Shown here: piece by piece, positions 1 to 64,000 of the stretch
How positions within the stretch are numbered: position 1 is the first letter of the stretch
Layout of the letters: the number at the start of each line of letters is the position of its first letter
Assembly: GCF_027887165.1 (NCBI RefSeq)
Contig: NC_077233.1
Span: 183,953,114 to 184,017,113 of the forward strand
Direction of reading: 5' to 3'
DNA from: Monodelphis domestica
Taxonomy: Eukaryota > Chordata > Mammalia > Didelphimorphia > Didelphidae
Length of the DNA: 64,000 nucleotides
Translations under genes and position numbers: made by a program
Notes under the pieces: model-generated
The model's input: only the letters and a program-made list of their open reading frames with translations
The model's database searches: none
What the model was told of the DNA's origin: nothing

Positions 1-131
1 CAGTAATGTTCCCTATAATATTCCTCTGAATAAGGAGAAGCCACTTTAGGGTCTGGATTCACTTCTTTCATCTATATTCTCCACAAGATTTTCCCTCTCA
101 AGATGGAGAAATGATGAGGTTAGCTGCTTAC

Positions 132-55504
<55,373 letters not shown>

Positions 55505-55760
55505 GACCACCAGGATCCCCTCCTCAGCCCAAAGTTAACCAAACATCAGCTCCAGCTCTCAAAGGCAGCACTGAGCTGGCCAGTACTGAAAGGACACTTT
55601 CTTTACAGACTAGCAAGGCAGGGCTTCATTTCTTAGCCCGAGGGGTGTGGGGAGGGGAGGGGGCTTCAGGAGGAAACTTGCCAGCCAATCAGAGCCCTGT
55701 GATAAAGTTATAAGCTCCCCCGCTGAAAGGAGGGGTGGGGAAAGGTGCTGACCAATGGGA
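55505..55760 (-). promoter_or_regulatory. 5' UTR and core promoter of the lipid transfer protein gene
   Basis: Reading leftwards: CCCATTGGTC (inverted CCAAT, 55751-55759), a GC-rich stretch, then TTATAACTTTATC (TATA-like, 55701-55713), then GATTGG (55685-55690). That predicts a transcription start near 55675-55685 and a 5' UTR of about 175 nt. GGTTAACTTTGGGC at 55528-55540 resembles a hepatic HNF1/HNF4-type half site. The boxes are seen; the start site is inferred. Confidence 0.5.
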
Positions 55761-55959
55761 AAAATCCCCCCTTCCTAAACCTGGGAAAAGAAGGTTTTAG
55801 CTCCTTGCGCCTGGCAAGGCTCACAGCCCCTAATGGAACTACTAACCCACTGGGAATGAAAGGCAATCATTTTCCCTTTCCCAAGCCTCATTTGGGGAAG
55901 GGGCAAAGCAAAAGGAGGGACTGGCTCAATGGAGCAACTGTGCAGAGGGAATCATGGAC

Positions 55960-56382
55960 ACAGTTAGAGCAAGAAGGGATCTTAGAGACCAGCAAATCCA
56001 ATCCTCTTATTTTACAGATAAGGAAACTGAGGTCCATAGAGGTTATTTGACCTACTGGTAGACCTATAGCTAGGAAGTAGCTGAGGTTGGATTTGAACTG
56101 AAGTGTATCCCACCCGTTCTAAGTATGTGAAGGGAGCAGGCATTTGTTGTTCGGCTATTTCGGTGGGGTCCAACTCTTCATGACCCCAGTTGGAGTTTTC
56201 TTGGCAAAGACACTTCAGTGGTTTGCCATGTCCTTCTCTAGCTCGTTTGACAGTTGAGAAGCCTGAGGCAAGCAGCTTTGGGTGGCTTCCCTCGGGGTCA
56301 TACACACAGGCAGTGTCTGAGGCAAAATATGAACTCCAGTCTCCTAACTCCAGAACTTGCACTTTGTCACCCAGCTGCCCAT
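55960..56382 (-). repeat. THER/MIR-type and MAR1-type SINEs (-)
   Basis: 55960-56125: GAAGGGATCTTAGAGACCAG, AAGGAAACTGAGGTCCATAG. 56141-56382: TTTTCTTGGCAAAGACACTT, core, CACCCAGCTGCCC. Confidence 0.85.
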
Positions 56383-56399
56383 ACTACAGTGCCACTTCT

Positions 56400-57650
56400 C
56401 ACCGTGAGAATAAAAGAGTGCCGGCTTCAGGCTCAGGACGCAGCGAGCAAGTCTGCCCTCTCGGATAATATTTACCTCCACCTCAAAAGTCTTTGAGCCC
56501 GCGCCAAGATCTGTGGTGTTTGGGAAGGATGCTCTTCCTCCCCACCCCGGCAGAGAGGTGATGAACTATGTGCAGTACACGCATACGTCATCCGACACGG
56601 CCAGGGCATTGATGTTTTGTTGTAACTGTATTCGTTATGACACTGTTGTGTGTATATTCCTGTAAGGCGACCAATATCTGAGGTCTGCCACGATAGCGCA
56701 CTGTGCTCCTGCCGTCTTCACTTCATGTATCTTAATAGCTGTAAAAAATACAGGTATTTCCTTAAAGCTGCTTTTACTGAATCAGAGGCCAACCCAATCA
56801 GACGCAGCTCAAGGGCCCAGGCCCCGGTAATACCCAGAACATTATAAACAAGATTCTCAGGGGTCCTTTAGTGCATGGACTTATTTTACCTCCCAAAATG
56901 CCGTCTCCCCAAAGATTCTACAAGTTGTCAGCCTCTGGCTGCATTATCTTTGGACAGAACTGGCCCGTTAGGCCCTGAACATACGGGGGTGTCTGTAATG
57001 CTAATGTGCCAGCATAGTGAGGCTCAGAGCTTTTGGTACAAAAAGTAGTCGGCTTGCCACCAAAAGAAAGCCTTTACTTTAGAATCGCCAAGAATAGAAA
57101 ACAGTGGATACTGACCTAGGAAAATGAACTGACCAGTAGGGGGTGCTGTAAGCTCTTTTGCCTCTCTACCTCGCTACCTGTTGCTGATGCTTCAGATTGA
57201 AAACCATGTGTGTGTATATATATGTGTATATGTGATGTGTGTAAATATATGAATATATTTCTGTTTGGGGGAGTGGTATTTTTTTGGTTCATCTCCTTAC
57301 ATGCATGAAATTGGAATTGTTCCCGTAGCAAATAAATCCAAACTTGGTTTCACAACTAAGGACCACACACTAGTGTGTTTGCATAGCTCTGGGGAGAAAT
57401 GTTTTCATTAGGGTGCCAATGCTTGTCTTTGGAAATTGCTAGTCAGCATGTAAAAGGGTGGACGTTCATTAACGTGCTTTATCTTCCCAGAAATCACTCA
57501 TCTTATTCACCAGGAGAGGAAATAAAAGACGGTGAATAGCTGGATCCCCTTTGAAAGGACTGATTGGAGTTTTTCTCCCTGCCTCTTCCCCAAAGCAGAA
57601 AGATATTTTTGCCTTCAATTTCTGCCAAATTTTCATTTTACAACAAAGGA
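56400..57650. other. Upstream region without repeats except short AT/GT runs
   Basis: About 1.25 kb of unique-looking sequence with scattered CpG (TACGTCATCCGACACGG near 56583) and the CTCF-like site. (TG)(TA) run at 57208-57250. No exon or open frame with support. Confidence 0.45.
57133..57148 (+). promoter_or_regulatory. CTCF-like site upstream of the gene
   Basis: CCAGTAGGGGGTGCTG fits the CTCF core (CCASYAGRKGGCRS) with one mismatch (T for C after the G run). It sits about 1.45 kb upstream of the predicted transcription start, outside any repeat I recognise. Confidence 0.4.
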
Positions 57651-57654
57651 GACT

Positions 57655-58190
<536 letters not shown>

Positions 58191-58191
58191 C

Positions 58192-58350
58192 CATTTCAAT
58201 GCTATGTGTTGATTCCAAGACAAGAAAGTGGTAAGGGTCAGGCAATGGAGTTAAGCAAGTGTTCAGGCTCACACAGCTAGGAAGTATTTGAGGCTAGATT
58301 TGAACCCATCTGTAAACCTGGCTCTCAATCCATTGAGCCACCAACCTGCT
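58192..58350 (-). repeat. tRNA-derived marsupial SINE, diverged
   Basis: AATGCTATGTGTTGATTCCA, AGTGGTAAGGGTCAGGCAAT, CACACAGCTAGGAAGTATTT and CAATCCATTGAGCCACC. Confidence 0.9.
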
Positions 58351-59060
58351 CAAAGGACCTTCTTTCTAATGCTATATAGTTCATTAGCTTCCATCATTGT
58401 ACTGCCTCCATTGATAAGAAGTTGATATCAATTTTTCTGTAAGATTTAATTAGCTTTTGGGAAAGAATGTTATTAAACAGGAACATTAAGAACAGTTTAT
58501 ATAAAATGTCCCCCCAAAAGTCTGTTAACACTTTTCTCTCTCAAGTTCTCTCAAGAGGCCAGGAGAAGGTGGGCTCAGACTTAGAAAGCACATGCTCAGA
58601 AAGTGGAAAGCTACAGCTTCAGAAAGAACTCTTGCTAGAAAGCTGAAGTGTTTCCACCTACATACAGAATTAGTTTTCTGCTGGGTACCTAAATCTCCTT
58701 TTCCTCAATGACTCTACTTGGTCCTCAGCTTATGCTGCCAAGGATAGCTCTTCTGGGACATGGTTAGTTCACTGCTGAGGCCAGAACTTTACAATCCTGA
58801 ATTTCACAAGATCATCATCAAAGGGTCAAGAGGGTGGGGAGGAGATAGATATTTTTCTTTCTTGGTTTAGGTTACTTGTTAACTCTATAAAGTACCAAAG
58901 GACCATAGTGTGGGGTTTACTTTACATTCCCTTATGGTAAAATCTTTTTTTTTTTTGCTTTATTTCCATCAATTATTTCTCTGGATGGAAGCTGATTCCC
59001 AAAAGGGTTGTGAGCTGATTTGTATAGCAGAAAGAAGGATGGGAATTAGAATTTCGAGAC
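58350..59060. other. Intergenic stretch, nothing recognised
   Basis: About 700 bp with no clear repeat or frame. TAAAATGTCCCCCCAAAAGT at 58502 is vaguely like a mariner end, but no partner end was found. Confidence 0.4.
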
Positions 59061-59160
59061 CCCCATTCAAAATCTAACTAGCTGTGTGACCTTGGGCAAG
59101 TAAACTATGTTATATCAGAGTTTGTTTTTTCATCTCTAATATGAAGATTATTGTTAATCC
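59060..59160 (+). repeat. MIR-type fragment
   Basis: AGCTGTGTGACCTTGGGCAA and TTTTTTCATCTCTAATATGA. Confidence 0.55.
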
Positions 59161-59276
59161 CTATAGATTGAAATAATAGCAGATTATGATGTCCATATAT
59201 TAGGGAGAAAATATGCTATATAATAATAATTATAATTAGATGTATCATATCTAAAAGAATTTTGCAAGTCTTAGAG

Positions 59277-59476
59277 CAATGATAGTGAACCTTTTAGAGG
59301 GATGGGTGATATGAGAAATGTCCTCAGGTGAAGGGCAGGGGAGCAGTCAAGCTCTTATTCTTACACTTTCTAGTAATAAACTCTGGCAAACTCTGTGTTG
59401 GGACAATGGTGCGTGTGTCCACAGAGAGGGATTTCAATTTCCACTCTGGCATGTGTGTCATAAGTTCACCACCATG
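59277..59476. mobile_element. hAT-like non-autonomous DNA element
   Basis: Inverted ends CAATGATAGTGAACCTTTTA and (reverse complement) CATGGTGGTGAACTTATGAC, about 200 bp, with poor 8 bp flanks (GTCTTAGA/GACTTAGT, six matches). No transposase. Confidence 0.6.
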
Positions 59477-59684
59477 GACTTAGTAAAATGGGCAGAATAT
59501 TGTAAATTGGGATCAGGAAAATATGAGTTCAAGATCTGCCTCCAAAATTTATGAGCCAGGTGACTTCTCAATCAATCTTCTTGTCTACTTAAAAAAAGGG
59601 AGTGGAATATACCCACCCTCTTATGAAAATAAAAAAATAAAGTACATAAAATGCTTTATAAATCTTAAAATGCTTCCACAAATG

Positions 59685-59865
59685 ACTAACATGGAAAGAA
59701 TTTTTACATGATCGCACATGTAAAATCTGTCAGATTGCTTACTGTCTGCAGAGAGGGGAGGTGTGGAAGGATGAGTGGGAAAGAGAAACAATTTGGAACT
59801 AAAAAAAATTTTAATGAATGTTAAAAATGGCTTTAACATATAATTGGGGAAAATAAAATATTATT
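59685..59865 (+). repeat. L1 3' terminus
   Basis: ACTAACATGGAAAGAATTTT, GATCGCACATGTAAAATCTG, CAATTTGGAACTAAAAAAAA, ATGAATGTTAAAAATGG, TAATTGGGGAAAATAAAATA: the very end of the marsupial L1 3' UTR. Confidence 0.8.
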
Positions 59866-59879
59866 AAAAATAAAATGAG

Positions 59880-61560
59880 GGGGTTGAGCTGAAAACCAAA
59901 AATAAATAAACCTTAAAGTGTTGCATAAATGCCATTCTTATCATTATTATATAAATGATATTTTTATAAGTGGAACTGCTTTGCTTTCTGTCTATACAAG
60001 ATTTAAATACATTTACCATTAACTTTCTACTTCATATACTCCTACCCCATACCTCCCAAAAAAGCATCTCTGAGCCTTCATAAATGTTTAAGGTGGGAAG
60101 GAAGGATGACACTATTTCAAATCTGCAAAGGAATGGATTATTTGGAATAGAGAAAACCTTAAAATGATAACATGGAGGTTGTCACCTACTGTCTCCACAT
60201 ATCGCCAATCCTAATGATAAAACCCATTGGCACTGATCCTTCCTCAACTAACGCAAGGTTAGCCCCTCTTAGCTGGCTTGTTAGAACTATATATAACTTG
60301 ATCTTGTGGCTAATGCTATTATATAACTACCTTATATTTGGTTTTTATCCTGTGTATCAAAGCTCACCTTTACCAGTCTCTAGGAGCAATAATGCAATGT
60401 ATTATAATGCCATTTTGTTTTCCAAAATGTTGCTTGGTTTTGCTGACTTTTTTCTCTTCTTCCTCTTGAAAAATCACTATTCTAAGGGACAGCAATCTGG
60501 GAGAGGGAGAAGGGATGAAAAAGGAAAGGTAGTTGGCATAAAAACCAAAAAGGTATCCATGAAAATATTTTAAAGAAACTTTTGTGCACTTGCTTTTATG
60601 CCAGCAAATCCCATTCTTCATGGCACACAGGTATTTATTTTGTGATGGTCACTGAATCAAGTTGCACGTATTATACTCAAAGACAGTAGTGCATCTGTGA
60701 GGCCATACAACACAACAGGCTTTGTTGAGAATTCTCTGGCATTGAAAAACGTCACCACACTGATCGATGCAGCGACCGATAATGGCTTCAGAGGATTGAT
60801 GGTGAAGCCCGTTTCCTGCCTCTTTAAATAGCCAGAAGACCGTAAATAAGAATGTCTCCTCTAGTACCTTTCCATGGTCCGGTGGTAGATTATTCCACGG
60901 TGGTGCAGAATGAGGTATACATTTGCAGCCCATGGCCACTGTGCTGGTTTATTTTCCTTGATGGCACTTAGCTCAGCTCTTAGAAGAGGTTCTGGGGGGG
61001 GGGGTGTCTATTGGAAAGTGACAGCAATATAAAAGAAAGGAGCATGAATAAAACATTGTAAAAGGATAAAGATCTTTGGCCACTGAATACCTTCCAATAC
61101 AAATGAGGCATTGCAAATGCTTCTATGAAGAATACTTTGTCACATTGCATTTTATGTGTGAAAAAGGAGGGAAACGACCCTGCTGAGTGCAATGGAACAT
61201 AGCGAATGACTAGTGAGCTTCCAATGAATCCCCTTTATGGAAAGGAGGTAGTTATTTATCATTTTCGTCTATATAAATGCTGATCCCCATTTTTTTCCTT
61301 TCATGTTGAATCACTAAACAATGGATACCTATCAGATAATTAAGAAAATAAGCACCCATTCTAGTAGTGGAAGCGATGATTTAGTCACCAACAGTAAATA
61401 CTAAGCAAGAAAGCAACGAACATTTTTTGGAGAATCAAAGAAAGGCAAAAAATAGTCCCTCTCTTCAAGATGTTAACGTTCCAGCGTGGGGCTAACCTGA
61501 AAGTAATTATGTACATATGATACATGCAGAGTAGACGGAAGATTATCTGGACTTGGATAC
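59880..61560. other. Intergenic stretch, no supported gene
   Basis: No repeat recognised apart from an AT-rich start and a G run (60995-61004). An open frame of 96 codons on the minus strand (60649-60939) contains several cysteines but has no match I know. Confidence 0.4.
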
Positions 61561-61564
61561 AGGG

Positions 61565-61715
61565 TGGGACCCTGGGCAAATCACTTCACCCTGTTTGCCT
61601 CAGTTTCCTCATCTGTCAAATGAGCTGGAGAAGGGAAAGGCCAACCACTCCAGGATCTTTGCCAAGAAAATGCCGAATGGGATCATGAAGAGTTTGACCC
61701 AGTTGAAATGAGAAC
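61565..61715 (+). repeat. MAR1-type 3' half
   Basis: TTTGCCTCAGTTTCCTCATC, TTGCCAAGAAAATGCCGAAT. Confidence 0.8.
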
Positions 61716-62015
61716 AAGAGCAATAATTTCAAAAGGCAAAGTCCTGGCAGCCGAAGGGACTGGGAAAGGTCTGACAAAAGGTGAGATTCGAGCTCAATCT
61801 TAAAGGCAGTCAGGGAACTAAAAGGTGGAGAGAAAATATGGCAACGGGATGTTGCAAAGAGGAAGAGATTTCGTGTTAGGGCAGAGAAACAGCTATCACT
61901 AATTTATTAATTAGTGATAATATCATATTATCATAATTATTTTATATATTTACATAATAATTAATTAGTGATAATATAATATAATAATAATGATGATTAT
62001 TAATAATAATTTATT

Positions 62016-62253
62016 GTTCAGTCATTTTTCAGTCATGCCCAACTCCTTGTGACCCCATTTGGGGTTTTCTTGGGAAAGACACTGGGATGATTTGCCATTT
62101 CCTTCTCTGGCTTATTTCACAAATAAGGAAACGGAGGCACACAGGAATAAGTGCCTTGCCTGGGGTCACACAGCTAGTAAATGTCTGAGACTGAATTTGA
62201 ACTCAGGTCTTCCTGATTCCAGGCCCAGCACTCTATCCACTGTACTACCTCAC
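62016..62253 (-). repeat. MAR1-type CORE-SINE
   Basis: TGTTCAGTCATTTTTCAGTC, TTGGGGTTTTCTTGGGAAAG, GGGGTCACACAGCTAGTAAA, CACTCTATCCACTGTACTAC. Confidence 0.9.
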
Positions 62254-62329
62254 TAATTAATAGTTACTGGCATTAAAAGGCATGGTTGTGATGATGAGAT
62301 AGTAAAACAAATTTTTTCTAGTCCAAATT

Positions 62330-62493
62330 TCTAACCCTGACCTTCTGTATTACTAGTAATTCTAGGAAAGAACAGCAAGGGCTAGACAATTGGGGTTAAG
62401 TGACTTGCCAGGGTCCCCCAGCTAGGCCATATTTGAACCCAAGTCCTCCAGATTCTGGGCTTGTTGCTCTATCACTGTGCTACCAGCTGGCCC
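62330..62493 (-). repeat. tRNA-derived marsupial SINE, diverged
   Basis: AACCCTGACCTTCTGTATTA, GGCTAGACAATTGGGGTTAA, ATTTGAACCCAAGTCC. Confidence 0.82.
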
Positions 62494-62849
62494 TTTCTGT
62501 CAAATATCAAACAGTATTTCTGTCCACAAACTTCCATGAAAACCAAGTTACGGTGGTGCTAAATCTGGATAAACTCTCTTCCTTTGAAGTTGTCGAACTA
62601 AATTATTTTACATTTGAAAATGAAAGAGAAACTATATGAATTTTATCATACATATAATTATTTGCATCAGATTAAAAATAGTATCAGTCACTACTAGGTG
62701 CCAAATTGGGTGTCAGGGGAGTTTCTGAAACACTGAAAAGAGACACATCTTCAGGATTCTAATCAAGGCAGTGACCAGCCATGATTCCAGGGAATGAATC
62801 ATGAAACATTCTCTCCACCTCCAAACAGAGGTGATGGACTCGGAGTGCC

Positions 62850-63000
62850 GAATGAGATGATTTTTTCAGGCATGGCCAGTTGTTTAGCTTGACTACATGT
62901 CTTTTACGGTGTTTTTATTTTCTTTTTTAATTGGAAGTGGGAGGAAAGAAGAAAATTGGAAATGGAGAGAAAATCTATTTTTACTCATTGAAAAATATTT
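62850..63000 (+). repeat. Unassigned retroposon 3' end, further family member
   Basis: AGGCATGGCCAGTTGTTTAG, CTTGACTACATGTC, GGAGAGAAAATCTATTTTTA, CTCATTGAAAAATATTTAAT, in the same order as the copies near 52082 and 39655. Confidence 0.5.
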
Positions 63001-63104
63001 AATATTTTATGTGACATTCACTGAAATGGGTAACTAGTCATGTGAAAATCGTCATGGAAAGCAAAGTACATTGGCTACACACATATAGACTGCTTCCCCT
63101 AAAG

Positions 63105-63296
63105 CAGCCATTCTCAGCCTCTCAATTTGTAGCAATGAGAATACATAGTGCCTATCAGGTATTTACATTCCGAATCATAACTGTAGCAAAATTACAGTTT
63201 CGAAGTAGCCATCAAATTAATTATTTGGTTTGGGGTCACCACAACATGAGGAACTGTATTACGGGGTCACAGCATTAGAAAGGTTGAGAACCAATG
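63105..63296. mobile_element. hAT non-autonomous element resembling SPIN/Charlie type
   Basis: 192 bp; ends CAGCCATTCTCAGCCT and GGTTGAGAACCAATG, an inverted repeat like the hAT ends CAGNGGTTCTCAACCT. Inner GTAGCAAAATTACAGTTTCG and CACCACAACATGAGGAACTG recall SPIN. Flanked by 8 bp CCCTAAAG and CCTTAAAG (seven matches). No transposase. Confidence 0.75.
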
Positions 63297-63462
63297 CCTT
63301 AAAGGAAGTAGTATGCCAGAACGCAAAGGGCGAACTAAGCCAGATATGGTCCACTCACAACAGCAGGAGTAACGAGTAGGGAGCCCAAATAGTGTTCAGT
63401 GGAATTTAGAGTCAAGGCTAAGAGAATTGCTACTGTTAACTTGGAACTTTCCCCCATTAATA

Positions 63463-63904
<442 letters not shown>

Positions 63905-64000
63905 CAGAAAGCTTGGACATCACAGATAAAGTTAAGAGCTGATTTGATACAGATAGTAAGATGGAAACAACACAAAGAGGAAAAGAACAAAGCTCTTACT

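Noticed and set aside
60649-60939. Cysteine-containing 96-codon frame on the minus strand
   Set aside because: No match I recognise and no splice or promoter context; kept only as a note on that stretch.

Overview
This looks like nuclear DNA from a marsupial; the species cannot be fixed from the sequence. The window is crowded with a tRNA-headed SINE whose A box (GCTCAGTGG type) and B box (GGTTCAAATC type) are plain to see, with MAR1/MIR-type CORE-SINEs, and with L1 3' ends of the marsupial type. L2 remnants, hAT and Tigger-like DNA transposon relics and very long simple repeats fill much of the rest. There is no operon, prokaryotic gene, CRISPR array or rRNA.

One multi-exon gene on the minus strand occupies most of the window. 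Its start codon is at 55504 and it runs leftwards off the edge at position 1. I reconstruct 20 coding exons (2845 nt, 948 codons plus one base) that stay in one open frame; 19 have ordinary GT/AG signals and one (exon 4) has a weak donor. The product is the signal peptide and lipid-transfer (vitellogenin-N) region of a large lipid transfer protein, the family of apolipoprotein B, microsomal triglyceride transfer protein, apolipophorin and vitellogenin. Intron phases over the first exons and the early cysteines resemble apolipoprotein B. Recognisable identity to human APOB is only roughly a quarter to a third by eye, too low for marsupial APOB itself. It therefore looks like a divergent, apparently intact extra family member. 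The rest of the protein lies beyond position 1.

Layout: 1-13900 holds exons 20 to 11. 13900-19570 holds exons 10 and 9. 19570-33330 is the 13.8 kb intron 8, packed with repeats, including a SINE split by a 1.1 kb LTR-like insertion that itself carries a short retroposon, and a SINE split by a Tigger-like element. 33329-46641 holds exons 8 to 3; long microsatellites lie 40-65 bp upstream of the acceptors of exons 7 and 8. 46642-55504 holds intron 2, exon 2, intron 1 and exon 1. 55505-55760 is the 5' UTR and promoter. 55760-64000 is upstream sequence with a CTCF-like site, a pyrimidine repeat of over 500 bp, two hAT relics (one resembling SPIN) and a CT repeat.

Splice sites and translations were read by eye. 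Repeat names rest on remembered consensus features, and most repeat ends are approximate to about 10 bp.
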